A DNA stretch of 36,330 nt from Corallococcus praedator (GTDB taxonomy: Bacteria; Myxococcota; Myxococcia; Myxococcales; Myxococcaceae), in the NCBI RefSeq assembly GCF_003612125.1, contig NZ_RAWI01000050.1, positions 1 through 36,330 of the forward strand, in the 5' to 3' direction. Positions 1-9,199 of this stretch are shown here, piece after piece (the stretch's first letter is position 1; every line of letters begins with the position of its first letter). A model generated the notes under the pieces. It was not told the DNA's origin and ran no database searches. It saw nothing but the letters and a program-made list of their open reading frames with translations. Both the position numbers and the translations under genes were made by a program.

Positions 1-199
1 CGTGGGCCCCAGGGCGCCGGGGCGGCCGGAGGCGTCCCATCGAGGGGGGAGAGCAGAACGACGGGGCGGAGGCGGCCGGGACATGGAAGGATGACCCTTT
101 ACGGGACGGGCGGCTTGTCGGAATGTCCGGGGCTCAGCGGTGTTGAGCCGGACGCCCGGGAACCCTAGGCTGCCCGCCGCCCAGGCCGACAGAGGGGAC

Positions 200-1189
200 A
201 TGAACACCGACATCCGCGCGCTCACTGAACGCGTGCAGCAGGAAAGCAGCTTCGTCGAAGTCCTCAACCAGGAGACCGGCAAGGTCATCGTCGGGCAGCG
301 GTACATGCTCGAACGCATCCTCATCGGCCTGTTGTGCAACGGTCACGTCCTGTTGGAGGGCGTGCCCGGCCTCGCCAAGACGCTGACCGTGCGCACCGTG
401 GCGGACTCGCTCAGCGCCACCTTCATGCGCGTCCAGTTCACCCCGGACCTGCTGCCGGCGGACCTGGTCGGCACGATGATCTACAACCAGCAGACGGCCG
501 CCTTCACCGTCCGCAAGGGGCCCATCTTCGCGAACATCGTCCTGGCGGACGAAATCAACCGCGCCCCCGCCAAGGTCCAGTCCGCCCTGCTGGAGGCCAT
601 GGCCGAGCGCCAGGTCACCATCGGCGACCAGACCTTCGGACTGCCTTCGCCCTTCCTCGTGCTGGCCACCCAGAACCCCATCGAGCAGGAGGGGACGTAC
701 CCCCTGCCCGAGGCCCAGGTGGACCGCTTCATGCTCAAGGTGAAGGTGGGCTACCCGACCCGTGATGAAGAGAAGGTCATCATGGACCGGATGTCCGGAG
801 GCTCTTCGCCCAAGGCCCAGAAGGTCATCGCGCTGGAGCACCTGGTGCGCGCGCGCGAGCTCGTCCACTCCATCTACATGGACGAGAAGGTGAAGGAGTA
901 CATCCTCAACGTGGTGTTCGCCACGCGCGAGCCCGCGCGCTACGGGCTCAAGGACCTGGCGGACTACATCCAGTTCGGCGCCTCGCCGCGCGCGACCATC
1001 TCCCTGGCCCAGGCGGCGCGCGCGCACGCGTTCCTTCGCCACCGGGGCTTCGTCACGCCGGAGGACGTGAAGGCCATCGCCTTCGACGTGCTCCGTCACC
1101 GCATCGCGATGACGTACGAGGCCGAGGCCGAGGAACTCACCCAGGAGAAGATCATCCAGCGCGTCTTCGACCGCGTGGAAGTCCCCTGA
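200..1189 (+). CDS. MoxR-family AAA+ ATPase
   Basis: A 329-residue AAA+ ATPase of the MoxR class. These proteins act as chaperone-like partners of von Willebrand factor A (VWA) domain proteins. A Walker A motif (GVPGLAKT, with K60) and a Walker B motif (VLADEINRAP) are visible, followed by a sensor-like ATQNP and the helical lid typical of MoxR. I chose the ATG at 200 because a purine-rich AGAGGGGA lies just upstream and the product begins as MoxR proteins usually do; an in-frame TTG at 140 would add 20 unconvincing residues. It is the first gene of the MoxR-DUF58-Bat operon, with DUF58 28 bases downstream. The 199 bases before it hold no gene and no promoter I can defend. Confidence 0.95.
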   Translation: MNTDIRALTERVQQESSFVEVLNQETGKVIVGQRYMLERILIGLLCNGHVLLEGVPGLAKTLTVRTVADSLSATFMRVQFTPDLLPADLVGTMIYNQQTAAFTVRKGPIFANIVLADEINRAPAKVQSALLEAMAERQVTIGDQTFGLPSPFLVLATQNPIEQEGTYPLPEAQVDRFMLKVKVGYPTRDEEKVIMDRMSGGSSPKAQKVIALEHLVRARELVHSIYMDEKVKEYILNVVFATREPARYGLKDLADYIQFGASPRATISLAQAARAHAFLRHRGFVTPEDVKAIAFDVLRHRIAMTYEAEAEELTQEKIIQRVFDRVEVP

Positions 1190-1217
1190 CGGCCCGCGCG
1201 CCGCCCGAGAACGCCCC

Positions 1218-2099
1218 GTGCTGCCCAAGGACCTCATCCGCCGCATCCGCAAGTTGGAGATCCGCACCCGCAAGGTGGTCTCCGACATGCTCGCCGGTCA
1301 GTACCACTCGGTGTTCAAGGGCCGCGGCATGGCCTTCTCCGAGGTGCGGCAGTACCAGCCCGGTGATGAGATCCGGTTCATCGACTGGAACGTCACCGCG
1401 CGCATGAACGAGGCGTTCATCAAGGTCTTCACCGAGGAGCGCGAGCTCACGGTGATGCTCCTGGTGGACGTGTCCGCCTCCAACGAGTTCGGCTCCAAGG
1501 ACCGCACCAAGGCGGAGGTCGCCGCGGAGGTCGCGGCGCAGATTGCCTTCAGCGCCATCGCGAACAACGACCGGGTGGGGCTCATCCTCTTCTCGGACCG
1601 GGTGGAGAAGGTCGTCCCGCCGCGCAAGGGGCGCACGCACGTGCTCAGGCTCGTGAGCGACATCCTCACCTTCAAGCCGAAGGGGAAGGGCACGGACCTG
1701 GCGGCGGGGCTCACGTACCTGACGCAGGTGGCGAAGCGGAAGGCCGTGACGTTCCTCGTGTCGGACTTCCTCGCGACGGGCTACGAGAAGCCGCTGCGCC
1801 TCGTGGGCCGCAAGCACGACCTCGTGCCCGTGGTCATCGAGGATCCGCTGGAGCAGGTGTTCCCGCGTCACGGGCTCGTGGAGATGGAGGACCCGGAGAC
1901 GGGGGAGCGCTTCGTCGTGGACACCAGCTCCCCCAGCGTGCGCGGCCGGTTCTCGCGCGCGATGCAGGCCCAGCGCGACGAGCGCCGCAAGCTGTTCCGC
2001 AAGCTGGAGTTGGATCACGTGGAGCTGCGCGCCGGTGACGACCACGGCAAGGCGCTGGCGCAGTTCTTCAGGGCGCGCGCCCGGAGGATGGCGTCATGA
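1218..2099 (+). CDS. DUF58 domain protein of the MoxR/Bat operon
   Basis: A 293-residue soluble DUF58 protein, the usual partner encoded directly after MoxR. The family signature is clear: VRQYQPGD at residues 43-50, then IDWNVTAR, followed by a VWA-like fold whose metal-site motif DVSAS sits at 84-88. The start is GTG at 1218, since no upstream ATG gives a better product. The stop overlaps the next start as ATGA, implying translational coupling. DUF58 proteins are thought to work with MoxR in maturing or assembling envelope complexes; the molecular role here is inferred from context. Confidence 0.93.
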   Translation: MLPKDLIRRIRKLEIRTRKVVSDMLAGQYHSVFKGRGMAFSEVRQYQPGDEIRFIDWNVTARMNEAFIKVFTEERELTVMLLVDVSASNEFGSKDRTKAEVAAEVAAQIAFSAIANNDRVGLILFSDRVEKVVPPRKGRTHVLRLVSDILTFKPKGKGTDLAAGLTYLTQVAKRKAVTFLVSDFLATGYEKPLRLVGRKHDLVPVVIEDPLEQVFPRHGLVEMEDPETGERFVVDTSSPSVRGRFSRAMQAQRDERRKLFRKLELDHVELRAGDDHGKALAQFFRARARRMAS

Positions 2100-3097
2100 G
2101 GCAGGCCCTCGTCCTCGCGGCGGTGTTGTTCTTCGGGGTTCCGGTGGCTCGCGCGCAGGCGCCAGCCCCCGCAGCGGCGCAGGCCCCGGTGGCGTTGGAG
2201 TCGGTGACGCCCACGGCGGCCTCCGCGCGGGTGGAGCCGGAGTCGGTGCACATCGGCGAGCCGTTCGTGTACCAGGTGACGCTCACGCACCCGAAGGAGC
2301 AGCGCTACGAGCTGGTGGCGCCCAAGGGGGAGGACAGCTCCGTGGAGCTGCTCCAGCAGACGCGCCAGCGGCAGGACGGGCCCAACGACGCGACCACGTC
2401 CTTCGGCCTGCGCTTCTCCGCGTTCGAGCTGGGCTCCGTGGCGCTTCCCGACCTGACCTTTGACGTGGCGACGCCGGATGGCCCGCGTCGCTTCGTGCTC
2501 AAGGGCAAGTCGGTGGAGGTGGGCTCCACGCTGCCGCCGGACGCGAACGGGCAGGGCGCGGAGCTGTTCGACTACCAGCCGCCCCAGGAGCTGCCCATCC
2601 GTTCGTGGACGCTGCTCTACGCGCTGGCGGTGGCGCTGGCGGTGGGCCTGCTCGCCTGGATGCTGGTGCGTTGGTGGTTGAAGCGGTCCAAGCGCGAGAA
2701 GGTCATCCCGGTGCTGCCGCTGGACGTGCGCGTGCGCCAGTCGCTGGACGCGCTCAAGCGCGAGGACCTGCCCGGCCGGGGCCTCGTGAAGGACTTCTAC
2801 GTCCGCCTCTCCGAGATCGTGCGTGGCTATCTGGGCGAGCGCTACGACTTCGAGGCCCTGGAGTGCACGTCGTTCGAACTGATGACGCACCTGCGGAAGA
2901 TTCCCACGCCGGGCCTCCCCGAGGACGCGTTGATGCGCTTCATCTCCGAGTCGGACCTGGTGAAGTACGCCCGCGCCGACGCTGCTCCTGAAATCTGCGC
3001 GCAGTCGCTGGCCTTCGGCTACGACCTGCTGGCCAAGACGTACGTCGTCCCCCCTCCGCCCCCCACGCCCGATGCCTCCGGACCTCGCGTTCAATAA
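2096..3097 (+). CDS. Small BatD-like / DUF4381-type membrane protein
   Basis: A 333-residue protein with an N-terminal signal peptide (cleavage probably near ARAQA), a periplasmic beta-rich domain like a single BatD repeat, one membrane segment near residues 168-190, and a cytoplasmic helical tail containing KDFYVRLSEIVRGYL. That tail resembles the DUF4381-type proteins often found between DUF58 and BatA genes. It overlaps the DUF58 gene by 4 bases and the batA gene by 26 bases, so it is firmly inside the operon. Its role is probably in the same envelope complex as BatA and BatB. The exact family name is uncertain; membership of the operon is not. Confidence 0.85.
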   Translation: MRQALVLAAVLFFGVPVARAQAPAPAAAQAPVALESVTPTAASARVEPESVHIGEPFVYQVTLTHPKEQRYELVAPKGEDSSVELLQQTRQRQDGPNDATTSFGLRFSAFELGSVALPDLTFDVATPDGPRRFVLKGKSVEVGSTLPPDANGQGAELFDYQPPQELPIRSWTLLYALAVALAVGLLAWMLVRWWLKRSKREKVIPVLPLDVRVRQSLDALKREDLPGRGLVKDFYVRLSEIVRGYLGERYDFEALECTSFELMTHLRKIPTPGLPEDALMRFISESDLVKYARADAAPEICAQSLAFGYDLLAKTYVVPPPPPTPDASGPRVQ

Positions 3098-4082
3098 CCC
3101 GGAGGCGCTCTGGGCCCTGCTGCTGGCGCCGTTGCTGCTCGTGCTCGCCTTCTGGGAGCGCCGCCGCCGCGCCACGCTGCGCTTCTCCGCCGCGCACGTC
3201 TTCGCGAAGGGAGGGCGCGGCCTGCGCACGTACCTGTTGCCGCTCTTGCCCCTGCTGCGCGCGGCGGCGGTGGTGGCGGCCGTGGTCGCCATCGCGCGGC
3301 CCCAGTCGCGGGACTCGCGCGTGCGGGACCTGTCGGTGGAGGGCATCGACATCGTGGTGGCGCTGGACCTGTCCACGTCCATGGAGGCGGGCGACTTCCG
3401 TCCGCAGAACCGCCTCAACGTGGCGAAGGAAGTGCTCGCGGACTTCATCACCGGCCGCGTGAACGACCGCCTGGGCCTGGTGGTGTTCTCCGGCGCCGCG
3501 TACACGCAGTCGCCGCTGACGCTGGACTACGGCGTGCTCAAGGAAGTGCTCAAGCAGCTGCGCACCCGCGTGCTGGAGGACGGCACCGCGATTGGCGACG
3601 CCATCGCCACCTCGCTCAACCGCCTGCGCGACTCCGAGGCGAAGAGCCGGGTGGTGGTCCTCATCACCGACGGCGACAACAACGCCGGAAAGATTTCCCC
3701 GCTGGACGCGGCGAACATGGCCGCGTCGCTCCACATCCCCATCTACACCATCCTCGTGGGCAAGGGTGGCAAGGTGCCCTTCCCGCAGGGCACGGACCTG
3801 TTCGGCAACACGGTATGGCGTGAGACGGAGATCCCCATCAACCCGGAGCTGATGCAGGACATCGCGGACCGCACCGGCGGCGAGTACTACCGCGCCACGG
3901 ACCCGGAGGGCCTCAAGCAGGGCCTGCAGAAGGTGCTGGACGCGCTGGAACGCTCGAAGCTGATGGAGGGCGGCGCCAGCGCCACGTACCGGGAGAACTT
4001 CCATCCGTTCCTGCTCCTGGCCTTCGGGCTCGCGGCGCTGGAGCTGCTGCTGCGCGCCACCTTCCTGCGGGTGTTCCCATGA
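3072..4082 (+). CDS. batA: BatA-type VWA domain membrane protein
   Basis: A 336-residue inner-membrane protein. Two hydrophobic stretches at the N-terminus (about residues 11-27 and 55-77) precede a VWA domain whose metal-ion-dependent adhesion site reads DLSTS at 99-103, with a later ITDGDNN; a last membrane helix sits near 310-336. This is the BatA arrangement. Bat proteins were named for aerotolerance in Bacteroides and are thought to form a MoxR-dependent envelope complex. The start lies inside the preceding gene (26-base overlap) and the stop overlaps batB as ATGA. Confidence 0.93.
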   Translation: MPPDLAFNNPEALWALLLAPLLLVLAFWERRRRATLRFSAAHVFAKGGRGLRTYLLPLLPLLRAAAVVAAVVAIARPQSRDSRVRDLSVEGIDIVVALDLSTSMEAGDFRPQNRLNVAKEVLADFITGRVNDRLGLVVFSGAAYTQSPLTLDYGVLKEVLKQLRTRVLEDGTAIGDAIATSLNRLRDSEAKSRVVVLITDGDNNAGKISPLDAANMAASLHIPIYTILVGKGGKVPFPQGTDLFGNTVWRETEIPINPELMQDIADRTGGEYYRATDPEGLKQGLQKVLDALERSKLMEGGASATYRENFHPFLLLAFGLAALELLLRATFLRVFP

Positions 4083-5137
4083 CGCCGGGCATGGAGGCAT
4101 GGCGCTTCACGCTGCTGGGCTATCAGGTGGGCCTGGCGCAGCCGCTGTTCCTGTTGCTGTTCGTGATGGGCCTGCTGCTGGGGCTGCTCGTGTTGGTGAA
4201 GGCGCTGGGCCGCAGGACGCGGCTGTCGGCGCTCATCGCGGAGCGGCACGTGGCCACGCTCGCGCCGGGCGTGTCCGTGTGGCGTCCGGCGGTGCAGGGC
4301 AGCCTGTACGGTCTGGGGCTGATGCTGTTCGGGCTCGCGCTCGCGCAGCCCCAGTGCGGCACGAAGAGCGAGCTGACCAAGCGCCGGGGCATCGACGTGG
4401 TGGTGGCGCTGGATGCCTCCAAGTCGATGCTCGCGCGCGACGTGCAGCCCAGCCGCCTGGACCGGGCGCGCCTGGAATTGAACACGCTCTTGGATGAGCT
4501 GAAGGGCGACCGCGCGGGCCTGGTGGTGTTCGCCGGGGACGCGTTCGTGCAGTCGCCGCTCACGTCGGACTACTCGGCGGTGAAGCTGTTCCTGCGCGCG
4601 GTGGATCCGGACGTGATGCCCCAGGGCGGCACCAACGTGGGGGCGGCGCTGAAGCTGGCCAAGCAGGTGCTGGACAACGCGGACCGCGGCTCCAAGGAGC
4701 GCGTGGTGGTGCTGCTGTCGGACGGCGAGGACCTCACCGGCGAGGTGCGCGAGGCCACGGACGCGCTCAAGGACGCGCACGTGCAGGTGCTCGCGGTGGG
4801 CGTGGGCTCGGACTCCGGTGAGCCCATCCCCGTCTATGACCGGCGCGGCGAGTTCGTGGACTACAAGAAGGACAGCAACGGTGACACGGTCATCACCCGC
4901 CTGGACCGCGCGGGCCTCACGGCCATCGCGGACGCGACGGGCGGCGCCTTCTTCTACCAACCCAACGGCGTGGCGATGGGGCAGGTGGTGGAGCGCATCG
5001 ACCAGATGCAGAAGAGCGAGCTGGAGAGCCGCGTGACGGTCCGCTACGACGAACGCTTCCAGCTGTTCGCCATCCCCGGCCTGGTGCTGCTGGTGCTGGG
5101 CATGATGCTGCTGCCCTCGCGTCGGAGGGCGGCATGA
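4079..5137 (+). CDS. batB: BatB-type VWA domain membrane protein
   Basis: A 352-residue paralogue of the preceding BatA. N-terminal helices at about 22-40 and 74-90 precede a VWA domain with the metal-site motif DASKS at 112-116 and LLSDGEDL further on; a final hydrophobic helix follows near the C-terminus. It overlaps batA by 4 bases and batC by 4 bases. In organisms with full Bat operons, BatA and BatB are the paired VWA partners, as seen here. Confidence 0.93.
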   Translation: MTPGMEAWRFTLLGYQVGLAQPLFLLLFVMGLLLGLLVLVKALGRRTRLSALIAERHVATLAPGVSVWRPAVQGSLYGLGLMLFGLALAQPQCGTKSELTKRRGIDVVVALDASKSMLARDVQPSRLDRARLELNTLLDELKGDRAGLVVFAGDAFVQSPLTSDYSAVKLFLRAVDPDVMPQGGTNVGAALKLAKQVLDNADRGSKERVVVLLSDGEDLTGEVREATDALKDAHVQVLAVGVGSDSGEPIPVYDRRGEFVDYKKDSNGDTVITRLDRAGLTAIADATGGAFFYQPNGVAMGQVVERIDQMQKSELESRVTVRYDERFQLFAIPGLVLLVLGMMLLPSRRRAA

Positions 5138-6078
5138 AGGCGCGTTCGATGCGACGGCGCGCGACGCGCCTGGTGGCCTCGGGGCTCGTGGGACTCTTGG
5201 CCCTGCCGGGGCCGGCGTGGGCGGTGGGGCCGCTGGAGAAGGACCACCCGCTGGTGCAGCGCGGACGCGAGGCCTACGCGGCGGGACGCTATGAGGACGC
5301 GCTGCGCGACTTCGAGGCGGCGAAGAAGGAGCGTCCCAGCGATCCCATCGTGGAGTTCAACCGCGCGGACGCGCTGGCGAAGCTGGGCCGCGCGGCGGAA
5401 GCGCGCGAGGCGTTCAAGCAGGTGGCGGAGTCCTCGCGCCAGCCCGACCTGGCGCAGAAGAGCTGGTACAACCTGGGCAACCTCGCGGCCACGGCGGGAG
5501 ACCGCAAGGAAGCGCTCAAGTCCTACCGGCGCGCGCTCACGTTGGATCCGACGGATCCGCTGGCCCGGCACAACTACGAGGTCGTGCTGCGCGACCTGCC
5601 GCCGAACCAGAACCAGCCGGATGGTGGCGCGGACGGAGGCCAGGACGGCGGGGATGACGGTGGGCGTCCGGACGGAGGCGAGGACGGCGGCCGGAAGGAA
5701 GACGGAGGCTCGCCGGTGGATGGCGGCACCGACGCGGGTCCGGATGGAGGCTCCGACGGCGGCACGGATGGCGGCGCCCCGGACGGCGGCGGCGACGGTG
5801 GCCCGGATGGCGGCGGCGACGGCGGCGCGGATGGTGGAGCCGACGGCGGCGGCGACGACGGCGAAGGCGACCCGAAGGACGGCGGCGCGGACGGCGGCAG
5901 CGAGAGTGAAGAGGAGTCGGAGTCGAACCCGCGCGATGGTGGCTCGCCCGAGGGAGACGTCGACCGGCAGGAGGCCGAGCGCCTGCTGGATGCGATGAAG
6001 CAGAACGAGAAGAATCTCCAGCTCTGGCGTTTCCAGCAGAAGAAGAAGCCGAGGAAGCCCAATGAGAAGGACTGGTAG
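5134..6078 (+). CDS. batC: BatC-type TPR protein with Asp-Gly-Gly repeat tail
   Basis: A 314-residue exported protein. A signal peptide of about 30 residues ends near PAWA. TPR helices follow from roughly 36 to 150, with the pair SWYNLGNLA and LARHNYEVVL typical of BatC. An unusual acidic, glycine-rich stretch of about 110 residues comes next, with some 20 copies of DGG, and then a charged C-terminal helix rich in E, K and Q. Most BatC proteins have a disordered tail, but this Asp-Gly-Gly composition is striking. The gene overlaps batB by 4 bases and batD by 17 bases. The tail is presumably periplasmic, given the signal peptide. Confidence 0.88.
   Translation: MKARSMRRRATRLVASGLVGLLALPGPAWAVGPLEKDHPLVQRGREAYAAGRYEDALRDFEAAKKERPSDPIVEFNRADALAKLGRAAEAREAFKQVAESSRQPDLAQKSWYNLGNLAATAGDRKEALKSYRRALTLDPTDPLARHNYEVVLRDLPPNQNQPDGGADGGQDGGDDGGRPDGGEDGGRKEDGGSPVDGGTDAGPDGGSDGGTDGGAPDGGGDGGPDGGGDGGADGGADGGGDDGEGDPKDGGADGGSESEEESESNPRDGGSPEGDVDRQEAERLLDAMKQNEKNLQLWRFQQKKKPRKPNEKDW
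5618..5946 (+). repeat. Coding repeat for Asp-Gly-Gly units in BatC
   Basis: An imperfect tandem repeat of GAYGGHGGM-like triplets (9-15 base units) encoding about 20 DGG motifs separated by one to several variable residues (A, Q, R-P, E, T, S, P, G). It starts after the TPR region and ends before the C-terminal charged helix of BatC. The units keep the reading frame, so copy-number change would alter tail length without breaking the protein. Confidence 0.85.
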
Positions 6079-7939
6079 CGGCCGCACGGCGCTGCTCGCC
6101 GTGCTCGCCCTCCTGGCCACGGCGCCGGCGTGGGCGGCGGACATCGAGTTCTACCAGACGGTGGATCGCACCGAGGTGGGCACCACCGACACCTTCAAGC
6201 TCACCGTGGTGGTGGTGGACGCGCCGTCCAACGGCAAGGTGCGCCTGCCCGAAACCGACGACTTCGAGATCCTGTCCTCGTCGCGCGGCAGCCAGCGCTC
6301 CATCTCGCTGTCGGGCGGCGGACCCGCCGTCATCCAGGACATCACGCGCCACGAGCTGCTGATGCGCGCCACGCGCCCGGGCCGGCTGACGATTCCGCCC
6401 TCGACGCTCACCGTGGGAGGCCGCACGCTGCGCACCGAGCCCGTCCAGATGACGGTGCGCGAGGGCCGCGTGGGCAACGCGCCCCAGGCGCAGCAGGGCG
6501 GCCGGCCCGCGCTGCCGGATCCGTTCCGCAACTTCCGCAACGCGCCGGATCCGTTCCGCGACGAGCCCCAGGAGGACGACGCGCCGGTGATTCCGCGCGG
6601 GGACTCGGACCTGTTCCTGCGCGCGAGCCTGGACCGGGACGACCTCTACGTGGGCGAGCAGGCGACGCTGTCGCTCTACATCTACTCGCGCGTGGACCTG
6701 TCCAGCGTGGACGCCGTCACCATGCCCAAGCTGGAGGGCTTCTGGACGGAGGAGGTGGAGAGCCCCACGCAGCTGACGGGCGAGCAGAAGGTGGTGGACG
6801 GCATTCCGTACCGCGCCTATCTCCTGCGCCGCCGCGCGCTGTTCCCGGTGAAGGCCGGCACGATGTCCATCAGCGCCGCGGAGGCGGACATCACCACGGG
6901 CTTCCTCTTCGCGGGACACCGGGTGCACCGCATCTCCAACGCGTTGAAGGTGAAGGTGCGGCCGCTGCCTTCGTCCGGTGCGCCGCCGAACATGTCCAAC
7001 GCGAACGTGGGCACGTGGCGGCTGTCGCTGGACGTGTCCCAGACGCGCGTGGAACTGGGACAGCCCATCACGGTGAAGGTCATCCTGGACGGCGTGGGCA
7101 ACGTGAAGAACGTCACCCCGCCGAAGCTCACCGGCCCGGCCGCGCTGAAGATCTATGAGCCCACCACGACGGACCGGCTCACGCCCAACCGCAACCGCAT
7201 CCAGGGCCGCCGCGTGGTGGAGTACCTGGTGATGCCGCAGCGCACGGGCACCTTCACGCTGCCCGCGCTGCAGTTCCCCTTCTTCGACCCGACCCGCCGC
7301 CAGTACGAGGTGGCGCGCACCGACCCGGTGACGGTCACCGTGGAGGCGGGCGCGGGTGGGGTGTCCTCGCTGCCGTCGACGATGACGCCCTCGCAGGTGG
7401 CGGACGCGGCCAACGAGCAGAAGAACGTGCTCACCGCGAGCGGCCTGCGCCCGGTGCGTCACCAGGCGCGCTTCGTGGGGCCGGAGCAGCCCGTGTGGCT
7501 GCGGCCCTACTTCCTGGCGGGCGTGCTGGCGCCGCTGGGCCTCCTGGCGGGCGTGGCGTTCATCGGCGGCCTGCGGGGACAGCTGGCCTCGCGCTCCCAG
7601 GCGGGGCAGGGGCGTCAGCAGGCGAAGGCCGCGCGCAAGCGGCTGGCGGAGGCGGAGAAGCTCAAGGCCGGGGCGGACTCGGGGGCCTTCTACGTGGAGG
7701 TGGAGAAGGCGATGGTCGGCTTCCTGGAGGCGCAGCTCGGCTCGCCCGTCGGAGGCCTGACGCGCGAGGCGCTCGGGGAGAAGCTGGCGGCGGCGGGCGT
7801 GGGCGCGGAAGCGCGCACCCGCGTGCTCTTCGTGCTGGAGGCCTGTGACCTGGGCCGCTACGGCGGCGGGGTGGACCCGGGCGAGCGACGCAAGGTGCTG
7901 GCGACCGCGGCGGCGGTGATGGAAGGCTGGGCGGGATGA
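6062..7939 (+). CDS. batD: BatD (oxygen tolerance family) membrane protein
   Basis: A 625-residue BatD protein. A signal peptide ends near PAWAA. A long periplasmic beta-sandwich region follows, including FKLTVVVVDAP and the repeated pattern ELGQPITVKVILDGVGN, with a transmembrane helix around residues 481-503 and a cytoplasmic tail of about 120 residues. Length and layout fit the oxygen-tolerance BatD family. A low-complexity PDPFRNFRNAPDPFRDEP stretch sits near residue 155. The start lies 17 bases inside batC, and the stop overlaps batE as ATGA. Confidence 0.92.
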   Translation: MRRTGSGRTALLAVLALLATAPAWAADIEFYQTVDRTEVGTTDTFKLTVVVVDAPSNGKVRLPETDDFEILSSSRGSQRSISLSGGGPAVIQDITRHELLMRATRPGRLTIPPSTLTVGGRTLRTEPVQMTVREGRVGNAPQAQQGGRPALPDPFRNFRNAPDPFRDEPQEDDAPVIPRGDSDLFLRASLDRDDLYVGEQATLSLYIYSRVDLSSVDAVTMPKLEGFWTEEVESPTQLTGEQKVVDGIPYRAYLLRRRALFPVKAGTMSISAAEADITTGFLFAGHRVHRISNALKVKVRPLPSSGAPPNMSNANVGTWRLSLDVSQTRVELGQPITVKVILDGVGNVKNVTPPKLTGPAALKIYEPTTTDRLTPNRNRIQGRRVVEYLVMPQRTGTFTLPALQFPFFDPTRRQYEVARTDPVTVTVEAGAGGVSSLPSTMTPSQVADAANEQKNVLTASGLRPVRHQARFVGPEQPVWLRPYFLAGVLAPLGLLAGVAFIGGLRGQLASRSQAGQGRQQAKAARKRLAEAEKLKAGADSGAFYVEVEKAMVGFLEAQLGSPVGGLTREALGEKLAAAGVGAEARTRVLFVLEACDLGRYGGGVDPGERRKVLATAAAVMEGWAG

Positions 7940-8661
7940 GCGACGCGGCGACCCAGGGCTACTACACCGCCGAGGAAGCGGAGGCCGTCTTCCAACAGGC
8001 CAATGACGCCTACGTGCGCGAGGACTACCCCTCCGCGCAGGCCAGCTACGAGAAGCTCCTCGCCCACGGCTTCGGCGGGCCGGACGTGCTCTACAACCTG
8101 GGCACCACGCATCTGGCCCGGGGGGACCTGGGCCGCGCGGTGCTGACGCTGGAGCAGGCCCGGAAGCAGGGCGGTCGCTCGGAGGACCTGGAGGCGAACC
8201 TGGCCCTGGCGCGTGCGCGTCAGGTGGACAAGGTGGTGGGCGCCACCGCGGATGAGGCCTTCCTGCCCCGGCTGGCGGCGGCGACGGACGGCGCGGCGGC
8301 GGCCTGGGTGTTCCTGGCGGCGTGGCTCGTGGGCTTCGCGCTGCTGCTGCTGCGGCGCGTGTTCCCCTCGGCGCGGCGCACGGCGGTGGCGGTGGTGGCG
8401 GCGCTGTGCCTCACGGCGGCGGTGCCGGCGGGGCTCCTCTTGGGGGCGCACATCTGGGTGCACCAGAACGTCCACGAGGCGGTGGTGCTGGCCTCCACCC
8501 TGGTGGCGCGCGAGCTGCCCCGGGCCGAAGCGCGCTCCCTCTTCGAGGTGCACGCCGGCCTGAAGGTCCAACTCCTGGAGGAGACCGGGAAGTACGTGCG
8601 CATCCGCCTGCCCAACGGCCTGGAGGGCTGGGCCGAGCGCGACGGAATCGCCGAAATCTAG
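7936..8661 (+). CDS. batE: BatE-type TPR and SH3-like membrane protein
   Basis: A 241-residue protein with TPR helices at about 12-100 (VFQQANDAY, VLYNLGTTHLARGDLGRAVL), two hydrophobic segments at about 117-137 and 150-172, and a C-terminal SH3-like domain ending in the conserved pattern PNGLEGWAERDGIAEI. This is the BatE arrangement and the natural end of a Bat operon. The start overlaps batD by 4 bases. No clear factor-independent terminator follows before the response regulator gene. Confidence 0.9.
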   Translation: MSDAATQGYYTAEEAEAVFQQANDAYVREDYPSAQASYEKLLAHGFGGPDVLYNLGTTHLARGDLGRAVLTLEQARKQGGRSEDLEANLALARARQVDKVVGATADEAFLPRLAAATDGAAAAWVFLAAWLVGFALLLLRRVFPSARRTAVAVVAALCLTAAVPAGLLLGAHIWVHQNVHEAVVLASTLVARELPRAEARSLFEVHAGLKVQLLEETGKYVRIRLPNGLEGWAERDGIAEI

Positions 8662-8799
8662 CCGGGGCGGGGGAGACCCTGGCGTCCTTTGCCGGGCTGG
8701 AGAACCGGCCGTGGCCCGCTTTCGTACAGACGGGGAACTCCGGACGTGACCGCGCTGGACGGCGCCGGGGCAATGGCCTACGAGGGGCCCCGAGGAACC

Positions 8800-9198
8800 A
8801 TGGCTGGCAACGCCCAGGCACCCTTCCACATCCTGCTCGTCGAGGACGAGCCCGTCATCCGCGAGCTGGTGCGCTCCATGCTGAGCGACGGCGCGGTGGA
8901 CGTGGTGTGCGCGGCGCATGGGCTGGAGGGCCTGAAGCTGGCCCGCACGCAGCCCTTCCACCTCATCCTGATGGACGTGGTGCTGCCGCAACTGGACGGC
9001 ATCTCCGTCTGCCGCATCCTGAAGAGCGACCCGGCCACGGCGAAGGTGCCGCTCTACATGCTCACCGCGAAGGCGAAGAAGGCGGACGTGGAGAGCGCGA
9101 CGCAGGCGGGCGCGGACGGCTACATCCACAAGCCCTTCCGGGGCGCGGAGCTGATGGACCTGGTGGAGCGGCTGCGCGCGGCGCGGACGGACGCCTGA
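8800..9198 (+). CDS. Single-domain response regulator (CheY-like receiver)
   Basis: A 132-residue stand-alone receiver domain. All key residues are present: the acidic pair E15-D16, phospho-acceptor D59 in LILMDVVLP, T89 in MLTAK and K111 in HKPF. There is no output domain, so it must act by protein contact. I chose the ATG at 8800, preceded by GAGGA a few bases upstream. An in-frame ATG at 8773 would add nine residues before the receiver fold. It sits 138 bases after batE and converges with the PilZ gene, leaving one base between stop codons. Its kinase is not identifiable from the window. Confidence 0.93.
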   Translation: MAGNAQAPFHILLVEDEPVIRELVRSMLSDGAVDVVCAAHGLEGLKLARTQPFHLILMDVVLPQLDGISVCRILKSDPATAKVPLYMLTAKAKKADVESATQAGADGYIHKPFRGAELMDLVERLRAARTDA

Positions 9199-9199
9199 C

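Noticed and set aside
5537-7462. Long minus-strand open frame opposite batC and batD, and many similar ones across the window
   Set aside because: Antisense frames of very GC-rich genes stay open by composition. They lack ribosome sites and family motifs, while the plus-strand frames encode clear Bat proteins.
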